A stretch of 64,000 nucleotides of DNA from Silurus meridionalis (lineage: Eukaryota > Chordata > Actinopteri > Siluriformes > Siluridae), in NCBI RefSeq assembly GCF_014805685.1, contig NC_060885.1:22147132-22211131 (forward strand). The letters run 5' to 3'. Both the position numbers and the translations under genes were made by a program. Under the pieces are notes generated by a model. The model was given only the letters and a program-made list of their open reading frames with translations. It did no database searches and was not told the DNA's origin. How positions within the stretch are numbered: position 1 is the first letter of the stretch; each line of letters begins with the position of its first letter. Below are positions 24,869 to 38,660 of the stretch, in pieces.

Positions 24869-26084
24869 GGGGTAGTGCAGTCAGAAGAAACAAACTGAAA
24901 GAGAGAAGTATATGTGGAGGGGTGGGTGAATATAACATGGCAACACAATGTATGCTTGTGTGTGTATCTGTCAGGGGTGATCGGCTACTATAATAATATT
25001 AGAGCCTATGCAATGCACAGAGGCCATTCTGGAAATGGGTGTGTGGTAAGGGGGCAGTTTGGACAATAGGATACGAGGGGCTCGTCCATCCCCCCGACGC
25101 CAGCTGCCTCCCAGCGCAGCAGCCTTCCCCGGTGGATGCACTGCTGAATAAATAATAACGCCGGCCCCTTACCCCTTCGCCTATAATGGCCATTGAGAGC
25201 AGTCGAAGCCTGCGAGAGTGTGTTCAGGGAGTCGTGCACCTGTTCACCACTGGCCTGATGGTGCAGCTTCAGCTCTCTTCAGCCCTGCCTGTTGTTCGAG
25301 ACCCGCCTTTAGCGAGCCTGTGTGTTTGGGGCTCATTGTCCCCGTAAGGCTCCCCTTTTAATGAACTCCACTGCAGTTGGCCCTGGATATATTTAGACCC
25401 AGTCACAGCAAGCCATCATTCCCTCCTGCTGCTGCTTGAGAAACTACAGCAGAAGGCGTTTACTCTAAACGTTGACTTTTTTTTTTCTTACACTTCAGTT
25501 TCATCATTTAACCTTTCTCCCACTACATTAGTGTTGTGCTCCTGTGCAGATGAGCCACGATACATTGATCTTGAAAATGCTGCCACTGATTAGTTGCTAA
25601 AACTGCGAAAGACTTGAACTGAATATTTGTCAATATCTGAATTCGAGTCATGAGCCTCATTGCGCTTGGAGGAGAACACTAATCACACGACTTTCTTTAC
25701 ACATCGATGCAGATTTATGCTGTGTGGATGCCTTAGTATCTTCCTTTTTAGGACAGAGGACAGAGACTGACACCTGCTGTCTAGTCGCTCCCCAGTGAAG
25801 CAACAGCTAATAGCAGTTCCAAGGTCTGCTAGGAACAATAATATTTGGACATTAGGGAGGTCTGACTTTAGGAAGGTCAGGTTGGGCTTGAGATATTGTT
25901 TGAATAGCAGTTGGGATGAAAAGTGAAATCTTGCGCAAAAAGTGCAACATAAATTGGAGAAACACTGCCACCTTAAACCTGATACACATTTGTGACTCCT
26001 GTTTTCTTGCAAAATAAATGAATACATTTTTTACAAATCATTGTATATGCCCTGAAGAGTTAGGACACTGAAATGTCCATATAA

Positions 26085-26230
26085 TCAGAATGCAATGATT
26101 TACAAATCTCATAAACACATATTTTATTGATAGTAGAACTTAGAAAACACATCAGATGTTTAATTATTAAATAGTCATTTTGAATTTGATGGCCGTAACA
26201 CAGCTCAAAAAAGTTGGGATGGGACTACAA
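26085..26230. mobile_element. Dispersed repeat fragment
   Basis: Contains gcaatgatttacaaatctca, then a region ending ctcaaaaaagttgggatggg. This resembles the end of a teleost DNA-transposon-derived repeat that usually terminates in 'cccaactttttt' on the other strand. Superfamily not assigned. Confidence 0.45.
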
Positions 26231-27199
26231 AAGAAAAAAAAAGGAAGTGTTACTAAAAAGAAATGGAGAAACATTTAACAACTCAATTGGTTAATTGGTA
26301 ACTGGTCAGTAACATGACTGCCTTTTTAAAATACTCATTTTATACACAGAGATGTTTAGAAGTAAAGATGAGCAGAGGTTCAATAATCTGCGAAAAACTC
26401 TTTGAGAAAAGACTTTGAGTACCTCATCTATTACACAGTGCTCAAATCGAGTCAAGTCTTTTGGCGGGTCCCCAGTTGTTGTGTAATTCATATATTTTGT
26501 ATTCAAATTATCTTTACCCACTAAGACTATTTTTTAGTTGTTATGGGGGGTCCTTTATGCCAATTTGAGCACTGCTTATATCGTACATAATATCATGAAA
26601 ATAATCTGGAGAAATCTTTATTAGAAATAAAGGTAAATTATTAAAAAAGTACTAAAACAAGACAGGAAATCATAGAACACCAGCATTGATGCTAAACGTC
26701 TGGATAGGACTGGGCATTTCCCTTTATGATTTGCTCCATTGTCTGTGTATCCCCTCACCTGCTGTGTGTGGTGAGTTGACTGGAACGTATCTTTATATTT
26801 CGCAGCTGATGTTGCAGTAAAAAGTCTTGAACCTGTCATTTTTTAAATTGTTCTTTTTTTTTTTTTTTTCATCGAGACACCTGGATTCCATGTCTCCTCT
26901 TTGCCTGCATTATACATGGGACGGAGTACAGTAACATGTGTAAGTCACCTTGTGAGACTGTCCAAATGACATGAATTAATGATGACTGTGATGACAATCC
27001 CAGCAGATAGCAGACCTGAACTGTGTATTTTAGGACACTGTATTTTCTGAGGTGTTTCATGACCATTAATGGTGAAATAACCTTGGAGCTTTGCTAACCC
27101 CAATACCCCAGTCCATCCAAAAAAAAAAGATAAAAGAGAGAAAGAGAGACAGGAACACTGTTGCTGTTCCCATTGGAATGTTCTGGAACACTCCTAAAA

Positions 27200-27200
<1 letters not shown>

Positions 27201-27283
<83 letters not shown>

Positions 27284-27302
27284 GTCTCTCTCTGTCTCTG
27301 TG
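27201..27302. repeat. (CT)n microsatellite
   Basis: About 100 bp of CT repeat with a few interruptions. Confidence 0.96.
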
Positions 27303-27568
27303 TGTGGTCCGTTTATGGTTTATTCGCACTCACCTGTGTGTAACAGGTGGTATTACATTTCCAACCTCTCACCAATCTCAATTACTCAGCCCAGGTGTGA
27401 ATGTGAGACGGAATCTGTATGACGATGAGAAGTATTGTTCCTTTACAGGCGTAATGAGGGGGAAAAAAAAGCATGTGCAGATTTCATATCAAATGCATTT
27501 CCACATACAAAAATGGTTTTTGTCCTGTCTCTGTTTAAACAGCTGACCTTGTGTCTTCTCGCCATGCT

Positions 27569-28249
27569 CAGTGGTGGACGAAGTACACAAACCATGTTTT
27601 TGAGTTAAGGTAGACATACTGTAGGTGAAATATGACTCAAGTGTACAGTGCTCACTCTAATCTTTCACTTGTGTAAAAGTACAAAAGTATTTCACATGTA
27701 TTTAAATAGCCGATTTATTATAGCTAGAATGATCCTATTATGATTTTTGTCACAAGACTCTTTATTAATCAATTCAGTTTATATGAATAGACTCTAATGT
27801 TAGTACAACAATCTATTAATAGAATGATATTCATGACTCAAACGTTGATTGAGCTCTACTAAAATTATCATCCGCCCAAAACCTTCTTTTCAACTACTGC
27901 AAAAAATCACACAAATAAGGTCACGGGTGTTGTGGCGAGTTTGAGTTTCCTCCATCATTTATTCCTCTCAAAATGTTCTGTTTGCTGTTGAACTGATGCC
28001 GGACTGTATGTTGGTGATGAGTAGAGATACCACCATGCGCCAATCAAAATGAGTTAAAACCAGAGCTTTTATCCACTTGTGAATAAAAAGGAACGAACGA
28101 TTTCGCAAAATGTAGTCGAGTATAAAGTCGTCTTGGAAATTGTCTTGGAAATGTTGTAAAGTTAAAGTCTCCCTTGATTCAGTAAAGTACAGATACACGA
28201 AAAAGCTACTTAAGTACAGTAACTAATTACATTTACTTGTCCATCACTG
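27569..28249 (-). mobile_element. hAT-type MITE, copy 1, with 8-bp target duplication
   Basis: Starts CAGTGGTGGACGAAG and ends CCATCACTG, whose reverse is CAGTGATGG. It is flanked by gccatgct (27561-27568) and gccatggt (28250-28257), 7 of 8 bases alike. An 8-bp duplication and CAGTG ends are characteristic of hAT elements. The right part carries the familiar acttaagtacagtaactaat motif. No transposase. Three more copies lie in akt3 introns. Confidence 0.88.
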
Positions 28250-28904
28250 GCCATGGTATAGCAGTGCTGGTAGCTCTGTAGGAGCAAATTTAAGGAAGGT
28301 ATCACTTATTGTGGGCTGAATGGTGGACAAACATCACTGAAAAAGAAGTAAATATCAGTGTCTGAATAAACCATTGAAATCAGAGGCTGGTTACTTAGAT
28401 AACGATCGTTTTATTTAGGATTTTTTTTTTCTGGAATACAAATTATGTAAAAATACAAATCAGGGTAAGGGTGTGTGAAATTGTGAGGAGAGTGGACGGC
28501 AAATCTCTTTCTCTTTCTTGCTTTCCCGTCAATTCAGTTCTATTTAGTTCGGTGAGATTTGCTGACATGACATTAGTTTCCTCATAGTTGGGGAATGGAG
28601 TGTGGGAATATTAAACATTATACCACAGTGCTGTTGAAATCTTAAATCTTTTTGTTCCAGTTACAAAAACTGTTGACTCATTTTCCATAACAGCAGCTCC
28701 GACAGGAGTCCCAGCTGTAATTCAAATGGCAGTCGCTTAATCTTATTACAATCGTGTTCTTAAATTCTTTTAAGTGTGTGGCAGAGACGGTGCTCCTGAT
28801 CTAAGCCGAAATAAATGGATTTAAAATCAACAGTGCTATGCAACAGTGTCTCATTTTTGATAAAGTAAGGTGTTTTTTTGTTGAGAGAGCTGTTTGCTAG
28901 ATCT

Positions 28905-28970
28905 GTGAGGGGTGTTCAAAGCAAACCGAGATTTTTAATGTTAGCGTTATAAAAATGGATGCTAGCATGG
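28905..28970 (+). mobile_element. Possible mariner-type 5' end fragment
   Basis: The sequence gtgaggggtgttcaaagcaa then accgagattttt resembles the terminal region of mariner-family elements (ggtgttcaaa followed by a T-rich run). Short, with no matching right end nearby. Confidence 0.3.
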
Positions 28971-28992
28971 CGGGTCTAAATGCAGTAGTAAC

Positions 28993-29250
28993 CAGGGGTC
29001 GACCGACAGTGGATATTACCGATAGCTAGGTTGGATGGTACTTGCCGATAACCGATCAATCAACACAACACTCCATTTTAAATAGTAATTTTATGACAAA
29101 AATAAAAACAGTACTGAATCATGAAAATGTGGTAAATAAAATACATATGAATATACTCATTAATAAATATAATTATTTAATGAATAAATTATACATAATT
29201 AATATAATATTAACTGGGCAGTGTGCAGTCTCGCGTTAAAAGCGTCAAAA
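28993..29250. mobile_element. hAT-like MITE fragment
   Basis: Begins caggggtcgaccgacagtgg, then attaccgatagctaggttgg and ttgccgataaccgatcaat. This is a recognisable teleost non-autonomous family with nested 'accgata' repeats. The right boundary is unclear. Confidence 0.55.
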
Positions 29251-29352
29251 ACAAGCACGTGGCGTAAGTGATATGCCTCTAGAGGCCGTATTCTTAATGA
29301 CTGGAAGCCGACTGGAGGCTGACTGGAAGCCGGAAAAACTATTAGTATGGAT

Positions 29353-29860
29353 TAGGGCCAATATGATTCCTCGAATAACTCGAGTAATTCGAATACAAAA
29401 AAATCATTGATGCAAAATATTTGGAGAAACGGTGAGAAAACAGAGGAACCTTGAGAAAATTCAGGTTCAAGGAAACGACGGAAAGTTTCCATAGTTTGTG
29501 ATAATTCCAAACTAAAGCCTAAAGAAAACACGTACAGTGCGCATACCTTTTAAAAAATGGTATAGTTTATAGTTATTTGAAAAGATTTTGACATTTTTAT
29601 GTATGATTTTTTTAATTTATATATTTGTATTTGCATTTTGATATAAAAGAGCAATTAAATGCACCAAATGGGTTTAGTTTTCACAGATATTCTTGTGTGC
29701 AATTTCAGCAATTAAAATTTTTAAAAAGTCTTATTTTTTCTTGTATATTTAGTAACACTCTTTAATTAAGAAAAAGTACTTCTTATCCATTTCCCCGATT
29801 AATCGACGAAATAATTGGCAGTAAACTTGATCACGGAAATAATTGACAGCTGTAGCCCCA
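29353..29860. mobile_element. hAT-like MITE
   Basis: Left end gggccaatatgattcctcga then ataactcgagtaattcg. The right end (gattaatcgacgaaataatt, then aattgacagctgtagcccc) carries the 'gggctacagctgtcaatt' terminus seen in a common fish MITE. No coding content. Confidence 0.55.
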
Positions 29861-31216
29861 ATATTGATTTTATACTCACACAGGTGAGTATGTGGAAAAA
29901 TTCCACTTCATAAAATTTCTTTTATTTTATAAGTATTTTTTTTATATGGACAGTCTATTTTCACTAACCTTCTGTACCGTACTGACCAGTGCTACAGTGT
30001 CACTGTGATGTATGCGGATTCTTGGAAATGCAACAAGCTGGAGGTTTTAGTTTGATTTATTTCACTAGAAAGATGGTAGAAGGACTATTTCTAGCTGCTA
30101 CAATAACAGCTATGATATAACAGATGTTAGCAGGAAGTAACTTGTCTCATGAAGTGTAAATATAAACAGTGTGGGTCATTAATAAATGAAAACATGGTAA
30201 TTGTTGGCAATTTGCTGTGGAATGAGAGGAATAAAACACTCCAGGATGTGCTGTGTGTACAGTGGGAAAATCATCAGCTGTACGGGTGTTAGCAGAAACT
30301 TCGACACACCACTGTATAGTCAATAACAAATACACAATACATACACATTTATTTCCTACACACCATTTGTTGTAGGAACTGTAGCTCTTGTGTGCATGTG
30401 TGTGTGTGTGTGTTTGTGAATATGTGTTAGTGTGATGTGGTCTCTGGTCAGCATCCAGATGTTTTAGATGTTTTGTTTGTCATATTTTCTGTTTTTAGAC
30501 AGCCAATGTAGCCCTTGCCTTGTTTTTATTTCTCCCCCCACCCCTCTTTTACTCATTTTTACTCACTCACACACAAAAACACTACTACTGAAGTTGCTGA
30601 CTGTAACTGTAGGCCGGTGCCATCTAGTGGTCGAATGCATGTGTGGATGGATGGATAGATAGATGAACGGGTGTTTGCATACACATACAGCACACCTGAA
30701 TCATTTATTGCTTTTAAATGGATTATAATCAAATGTGCTTATATGAACTTATATTACTTGTCACTCATTTTTCTCAAGATCTCACGGGAACATGCTCAAG
30801 CTCTGCTACATTCATGCAGCAGCACTGTGTTGATGAACACACGGTTCAGTATGTGTGTGGGTGTGTGCTGTTGGGCCCAGTGTGGCAGTTCGCTGCACCA
30901 GCAGGGGGTCTGGAGGAGCACCAGGAGGCCAAGCTGTGTGCAGCTGGCAATGTGATGTGCATGCAGGCCCCCTGAGAGAAGCCCCACGTCCCCAGGCAGC
31001 CACCCATTGTCTCTGCCTTCGCCATTGCTGTGCCCAGCTCTGCAGCGGGCATGTGAACAGATGATTCCATGACGCAGCTCATCCGGCCTCAGGGGGCAAT
31101 GAAACCTCTACTACATGTGACAAACCTTTCTTTGGGCCTCAGCTTCAGGCTGTCCCAGTGTATGAATGGGACCTGTAGGGTGAGCGCTTTAATGGGATTC
31201 ATATGTACTTTTTAAT

Positions 31217-31948
31217 TAGGGATGATAAGATTCTGTGATTCGCATCGGTGCTTCTGTATAAAAGCTAACGATGCGATGCATCGATTTAAAGAAGTGCGAA
31301 TCGGATACAAACTGGCATCTGTGTCGCTATGTATCCTTATTAACATATTTGCATCACTAAAAAACGATGTATTAGTATATAATTATCAGTAGATGCGCTG
31401 TACTTTTATTATTTAGAAAGTGACCGAAATTTGTGACCGATATTTGATATGCAGGTTGATTCCTCCCCGTTAAACTTTTTCTCAAGCGCGTTCTCTCAGC
31501 ATCGCTGCTGTAACATGAATATGACGCATCACAACACTACGGCGACCGAGGCGTGTCCTGATAGTCACATAGAATACAGATTAACATGGCAGAGGTAGAG
31601 CTGCATCTTCCTGGAGACAGAACAGGAAAAGATCTGGTTTTATTTCGGATTTTTTTTTTGCACTACAACAGACTGTTTGTGAAAGGGGGTCATGCGTTCG
31701 AAGTCAGAAGGCACTTAAATACATGTATGATTTGCTTTATGATGATCTGAACTATCTGCATCATATTGAATTGCAGAGCATCATATTTGTTCCATTGCAT
31801 CGTATTGCATTGTGTTGAATAGAATCGAAATTGGATCGTACTGCAGGGTAATGGGGGGGATTGTATCGTATCGCATCGGAAGCTGCATTATATGTATCTT
31901 AAATGTATCTGGAACGTTGGCTATGCATCGAGGTGCACCTCAGTTATA
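31217..31948. mobile_element. 'GATGCATCG' family MITE, copy 2
   Basis: Left end tagggatgataagattctgt, then gatgcgatgcatcgatt. The internal block cacatagaatacagattaac then atggcagaggtagagctgca is shared with copies 1 and 3. The right end has tgcatcgaggtgcacctcag. The longest of the three copies. Confidence 0.78.
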
Positions 31949-34839
31949 GAGATGCTCGTCTATCATTTTAATAGACATTACTGAGGGTTTTTTTAGTTAT
32001 AGGTTTATCAGATAGCGGATGCTTTAGAAGCCTAAATTCATAGTGTTCAGCTGATCCATTTACCACACACACATGCACAGCCGTGTTGTTGCAGTATGTT
32101 AATGTCATTAATACAGGCTAAGTGGATTGCCTTGTATCTGCCTTGGACATAAGTTGTCTGAGACCCTTTTGTCTGCGAGACTGAGACGAGCAGAGACACG
32201 CAGCGTTAACACTGAATATGTGTGTCTAGATTCCAGCGTATTCGGTTTTTAAGCCACTTTATTTTTTTTTTCTTTCCCACTCAATAAGTCTCTATGGGAC
32301 CATTGAAGCACACTAATTGAAGCAGGGGCCTTTTGTGTCTGCCTGTCTTAACTGTTAGCATGACCTTCATCTTGATAAGGAGCTCATGAGGAGTACATGA
32401 CTTTGTGGACAATTTAAGGGAAAAGGAAGCAAATCCCCACCACTCAGCATCATCACATTGACCTCCCCGGCTTAGCGGAGCCTTGAAATCGCACTTGACA
32501 ACTTCTCAGCTGTAGCCGCGTTCCAGTAGAGCTAAGTAGAGGCTCTGTGCCCGTCTCTGTCACTGTCCTGGGGACGTCGAGTTATGTAAAATCGTGTGAT
32601 CTCATGATTTACTTCGTCTTGAATCAGTCGGATTTTCAGGATTCGTATGCGATTATGAAATAATTCCATAAGCGTCTATTGATTATTGCTTCTATTGAAA
32701 AGAACCTTTTTCATTCTTGATGAAAAAAAAATTATTAGCTATAATGTATTTGCAATTTTTTCTATTTGAATTTTAAATACAGCTGCCACTTTTTGCAAGA
32801 ATCAGAATCACAGAATCAGGTTCAAAAGATCTTTGAGCACTGCAGATTATTTTCAATAGAGAAAGAACAATTTTCTCCTAATGATAAAGTGCGATTTTTA
32901 ATACTCGTGAAAAAGCTGCGCTGTTCTATGGGTTTTTTATTTATTTATTTATTTTTGGAAAAATCTATCCGGAAGCATAGCATCTGTCCGGTTCTTTGTT
33001 AAAGCAAAACTGGTGCTTTAGAAAGTTCTGGTTTTCTCCATCTGACTGATCAGCTTCCTGATTCATCACGTTTTTGCATATTCGTGTATAGCTATAAATA
33101 CTGGAGGTGCTTTGGTCGCCTGATTTGCTCTACAAAGCGTGTGAAATGTAAATAAGTCTTCGTACCTGCCAAAGACAGATGTCCGGCATCCTGAACCAAG
33201 AGTGTCATGCTCTTTTGATGTAATAGCGAGTCGCACATTTGCTCGCTGCAAACAGACTTAGCAAACTTGCCTTGTTTGCGAAGCACGTTTCAGCAGCTGT
33301 AGCTGGAAACGAATCATTTAAAAGTATTCCAGCAGAAATCTCAGCCTCGCTTTAGAGAGACATCGCTGTGAGTGTTGTGTATATAAAACATTCGAACTCT
33401 CTATTTGTGCGCAGATGACTCAGAGAAAGGAAGAAAGAAAGCAAAAGAGAGAGAGAGAGGGAGAGGAATAGAACGAGTGGGCCTGTGTTTACTGTTAGTG
33501 TTGCCATCTTGCTAAAGCAGGTCCAAAAATTGTTCTTCAGCATGCAGGCGCTGAACTGAACGCACCTAGCGCAGGAACAGCTCCGCTCGAATGCTGCCCA
33601 CGTCTGCGGGCGCGTGCCTGAGCCTGGGCTACGCTGGAGCGGCTGTGGACACTCATGCCCAGGCGAGCTGCTGCCGCTTGGAGTGCCCAGCGTGTGCTGG
33701 AACGCGGCAGGCACCACTCCCACAGCACCCATCACATGCTCATCTTTAAGCCATCTGCAAAGCAGAGCGCTCCCAGCCAAAGCATTAAATTAAATCCTTG
33801 TTTGGACTGATTAACAAATGGCCTTGTTTTTTGTGTTCGTGCTTTTTCTCCCTTTTGTGTACCCACCCCCTCACCCACCCTCCCATATCCCCTCTCTATT
33901 CTCCTCCTGCCTGCCTGATACTCCATCGTGCAAGAAACATTATCGAGCAAGTTTCAGAGTTTTGCGCAAGTTTGCAGAGCGGGTGGCGATGTTGCGGGTG
34001 GGTGGGGTGTGTGTGTGTGTGTTTGGGGGTAGTTTGCTCAAGAACGCGTCTGTCTGAAAGCGGCCCGTCCAACTCCCTGTCCCACAGGCGTCCGGCTGTC
34101 ACAGACCACAGACAAATGAACAATTAATCTAGGCTTGTAATTGAATGGCGCCCAGTATGATATTTTAATTGTGCAGTTGGAGCTGTCTAGATCGCAGAAC
34201 TTAATGGGAGAACGGTGTCAGAAAATGAGAATACTCTCCACCGCATATTTACAGATCCCAGATCATCAGTGGTATCGAGAAGTTTCTCAACTCGAACCCT
34301 TTACAGGCGCATTCAGTAACGGGGAATTCGAGTTGCTCAAGTTGTGCAGGTGTCGGAGAACCCCGTGCATGTGTGCCTCTCTGCTGCATGCCAGATTAAC
34401 TCTGCTGCTGATTCGGATTTCAAGGACACCCGGCTGAGTCAGTGTGAGGAACTGGGTAAAAGTCGCTTTTGCTCTTTATCTACCCCGTCTGCTGCCCCTT
34501 TATCCACTTTGGCAATTCACTGACTTCCTAACTAAACCAGCGAACACAATCAGTGCCTCACTTTAGCTGATGCCTCCTGTGATTCGCCATGTTTCCTGTT
34601 TGCAGCTATAGACGTTTTAGTATGGATAACGATATAAAGTCATGCCATGAAGGTATGAATCCATTTGCTTAGACGCTGGACATTTTTTCACACGGTATGC
34701 TAAAATGCCTCAAAAGTATATTTATTAATGAATGAATGTACAAGATCACTCACTCAATAATTTACATTTCAATTGACAGGATCTTAGATCTTGGGATTTT
34801 TAACTAGTGCCATTCGACTTTTCTGTCTGTCTGTTTGAA

Positions 34840-34846
<7 letters not shown>

Positions 34847-34891
<45 letters not shown>
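34847..34891. repeat. (CA)n microsatellite
   Basis: About 22 CA units. Confidence 0.96.
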
Positions 34892-34893
<2 letters not shown>

Positions 34894-35975
34894 CTATATT
34901 ACAAGCTCTTTTGTGTGAAAAAGTGGTGTTAGCTACCTACTATTGAGATAAGACGTATTTTATACAACTATTACTTATAATACTATTGTTATTCCTAATA
35001 CTTCTATTACAAATACTACACTACTACTAATATTTCTACTAAAAATACTACTATCACTATTCCATTTGCAATAGACTACTTTCTAATATTTCTGCAAATT
35101 TGGCCCATCAAGCAGCCCATCCTACTGTATCAAAACCGTATCATTTAATTTCAATTCATTTATATTTTTAGGTATTTTTTCCAAAAGTCATCTTATTTTT
35201 ATGATTTAAGACGAGGTTTGCGTGCCAAGCTGCTACACAGAGCCACTTTGTTCTTCTATCAGCTCATACCCTTCCACTTCTATCTCTTCCTCCCTCTCTA
35301 TCTTTTTCCCATTTCCCCGTCATTCCTTCTCTCTTTCTGTTTTTTTTTTTTTTTTTTGTGGAAAGGCGACTGCCTCTGTTCAGCTGCTCCCTCCTACCCA
35401 TCGACTCCACCGCCTGACGGAGGCATAGCGGCGAAGACCTCCGTCTTCTCAAATTAACATGAGCAGGTGTTTTTCTCTGATGTGTTAATTAAGAGAAGCT
35501 GGTGTCATTATGCTTTAAGTGGATGTTACAAATAGAACATGTTGTTTATTTCCTCCTCTGATGGAGAAAAAAAGTGATCAGAGCTGTCACAGAGGCCTGT
35601 GTGTCACTTGCTGGAGATAGCGCCTAATTACCAGGAGTTTAGAATCAGAAAGCACACGTCTGGGGATTCTCTGGGCTTCTGCGCTCACGTGCCTACCAGA
35701 TTGTCTGTCTTAATAGATAAGATTCGAGGCCATAAAACTCTGCCGGTGCAGTTTTTCGAGGTTAGAGACTGTGGAATTAAGGGAGTTTTGATAGTTGAAC
35801 ATTTCTTTCTGGGAAGGATTGAGTGAAAATATGAAACACAACACCATGTGTAGCCATAGTTTTTATATTATTTAGTGACTACATCTTAGTGGTAAAAGAT
35901 TATTACATTTTTTTCCATAAATTGATTGTTATCAAACATTAGTAACACTTGTGTTTATACAGCATATATGTGTAT

Positions 35976-36290
35976 ATACCGTATTTTTCGGACTATAAGC
36001 CACTACTTTTTCCCCACGTTTCGAACCCCGCGGCTTAAACAACGAAGCGGCTAATTTATGGATTTTTCCTGGGTTTTTCCCGGTTTCACAAACTTCAAGC
36101 CAAAAAACTGAGAGACATAACATTAAAACAATGACATTTCCGAACGAAAAAGAAAAAACGCACTTCACCTGTGTTCTGAGCTGCACGGCATCAGAAGAAA
36201 AAATTTCCACGGAAGAAGGAAGACAGTGAACAATGACTTTTTTGGTAGGCAACAGTTTAGATACAAGCCGTTGTAAAGCGTTTAGTCTGG
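35976..36290. mobile_element. Dispersed repeat ('TATTTTTCGGACTATAAGC' family)
   Basis: Begins taccgtatttttcggactat, then aagccactactttttcccc, cgcggcttaaacaacgaag and gcggctaatttatgg. I recognise this as a widely dispersed fish non-autonomous element, but do not assign a superfamily. Confidence 0.6.
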
Positions 36291-36519
36291 GTGAAGGGAG
36301 AGCTCACTAAAACTCCTGTTGCAACAGAAATCATATAAGCACAGACAGGTTTCCAAAACTCGTGCTTTTTTATTTTTCTTGGCAAAAGCGTTATGGGTTA
36401 GTCAAAGAAACTTATAAATGAGCATCAGAAAATAATAAGGACATATTCCTCGGTCTTGCACACATGCAGTAATAGCGGAAAAATGCGGCGGCAGGCTATT
36501 TCCAAAATGCCGCTCTGCT

Positions 36520-37530
36520 CTTGTGACCCCTTACATTTCAGCAAACATTCTAGTGTCTTGTATTTTAGTATCTTCTCAAGGGACAATACTATAGAAATGA
36601 AACTTGGTTATATTTGAGAGTAGTCAGTGTGCAGCTTGTGTAGCAGTACAGATTTACTTAATTAACATACATTATTGTCAAAAAGCTGGCAACAAAAGTG
36701 AGTACACCCTAAGTGATAACAGCTGTATGCCACATGTCCTATTCATCATCTTCATGTTTTTGTCTGCTTGACAGGACCATACATATTTGTGTATCTTGTA
36801 TTAAAGCAGTTAAAATTTGGTTCTTTGAGCACAATTCTCTCACAGTGGACAAGGTCATACAGAGGTTTTCCAAGACGGGTTTCACTCGGAACAGGTCTCG
36901 CAAGGGTCAATCAAAGAAGTTGAGTCCTCGTGCTGTGCGTCAGGTGCTGAAGCTGCTTCAAACAGATGCACGAGTGCCAGCATTGCTTTAGAGGTTGCAG
37001 AAAGGGAAGGTCCGCTTGTCAGTGCTCAGACCATACGCTGTACACTGCAACAAGTCAGTCTGGATGGCCGTCGTCCCAGAAGGAAGTCTTTTCTGAAGCT
37101 GGTTCACTAGAAAGCCTGCAAACTGTTTGCTGAAGACAACCTGTCCAAGAGCATGAATTACTAGAACCATGTCCCTTGGTCTGATGAAACTAAGATCAAT
37201 TTAATTGGCTCAGATGGTGTCCAGCAAGTGTGGCGATGCCCTGGTGTCAAGCATTGTGGTGGTAACATCATAGTCTGGGGCTGCACGTGTGCTGCTGGCA
37301 CTGGAAAGCTGTGGTTCGTTTAGAACATGGATTACAACATGTACTGTGACATCCTAAAGCAGAAACATGATTCCCTTCCTTCAGAAACTGGAACGAACTT
37401 CAGTTTTCCAACCTTATAACAACCCCAAACACACCGCCAAGAAGACAAGTGCCTTGCTGAGGAAGTTAAAGTTGAAGGTGATGAAGTGGCCAAGTATGTC
37501 TCCAGTTGAAGTCATCAGATAGATCTTGGC
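36520..37530 (+). mobile_element. Degenerate Tc1-like transposon (retains middle, lacks 3' end)
   Basis: Left part ttacatttcagcaaacattc, then aagctggcaacaaaagtgag and tacaccc. Transposase remnants on + run from about 36840 (VDKVIQRFSKTGFTRNRSRK) to 37500, including a decayed catalytic part (tgaaactaagatcaatttaa region). Many stops and frameshifts. The 3' inverted repeat is missing. Same family as 58538-59716. Confidence 0.82.
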
Positions 37531-38252
37531 CTTTTACATGTGCCTGAGGTTGTTTTTTGTTGCAAACTTTATCTTGGACATATGCACTCTGCATGGGAAA
37601 GAAAACCCTGAAACCCTGCCCACTTTACTCGCACAATAGTGCATAAGCAACCTAGGCTAAACCTGCGCAGGTATTAAATAGTGAAGTAAATGCACAGGAA
37701 AATAAAATGTTTAATGAAACCTCCTCGTTTACAGTTTAAATCATATCAACACGTGTGATGTACCGTTCGACACAACGGCACTTATACAATAGCTTGTTTG
37801 ATCTGTTCAATCAAGTTTCTTTTTTCACCATAATTTGGTCACCTGTCAATTCCCATTCCAGCACATCTGGTGGAGGGTTAAAAACTTTCAAGTGCTTCTT
37901 AAGAGATATGTGTAGCTACCCACCACTTTTTTCCTCAAACTGCTGCTTATGCTATGTCAAGCTTTTGGGGAAAAATTAAAGCGCTACTTGCCCTCTTTAG
38001 CATACATGATCTCACAGATGCCCGTGATTGCTAGTCATAAAGAGTATAGCATCCCTCCCTCCTTTCCTCAAAACACAAGATGCGATCTCCAGATGATAGA
38101 ACGACCTCTTTTATGTTGCACTGCAAAAAAAGTGTAAAAACAGCTCGGTTTGACTCTGTTATGTGACCCTGCCTCATCACTAGATGTCTGAATGGCTGTT
38201 TTTATTCCATCTGGAGAAAGACATTGTTGCTCTTTGTCCCAAAATGTGTGAA

Positions 38253-38400
38253 GAAGTCAAGTCAAGAAGCTTTTATTGTCATTTCCAGTACACAGTGAAA
38301 AGAAGCAACCTTTCTTCAGTACCCTTGTGCTACATAAACAACATAGAGCTAAAGGACTAAATCACAGAGCTGAGGAACACATTTAATCACACAATGACAA
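38253..38400. mobile_element. Dispersed repeat fragment
   Basis: Contains agtcaagtcaagaagctttt, then attgtcatttccagtacaca and gtgctacataaacaacatag. This is a common teleost interspersed sequence of uncertain class. Confidence 0.5.
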
Positions 38401-38494
38401 TTATTATACTGGCTAAGAATGTAGTTGATGAAGTGTTGGTGAAACCGATGTCCAACCTTCACATACCAGCAGGAAGGAAAAACAAATCCCTTTA

Positions 38495-38660
38495 GTAAGC
38501 TTAGTGGTTAGGATGTTCCTGTGATCAAAAAGTCATGAGTTCAAATACAAGCTCCACCAAGATGCCACTGTTGGGCCCTTGAGCAACTGCTCAGTTGAAT
38601 TATTGATCTAATTGTAAGTCGCTCTGAATAAAGGCAAATGTCTGGCAAACGCCTTAAATG
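38495..38660 (+). mobile_element. tRNA-related SINE-like element
   Basis: Starts gcttagtggttaggatgtt, which resembles an A box, then aaaagtcatgagttcaaata, which resembles a B box. The body is actgttgggcccttgagcaa, then ttgtaagtcgctctgaataa. It matches in the opposite direction the insertion at 15040-15213. Confidence 0.65.

Noticed and set aside
27066..27546. ORFs rich in SL or RE repeats
   Set aside because: Translation of the (CT)n tract on both strands.
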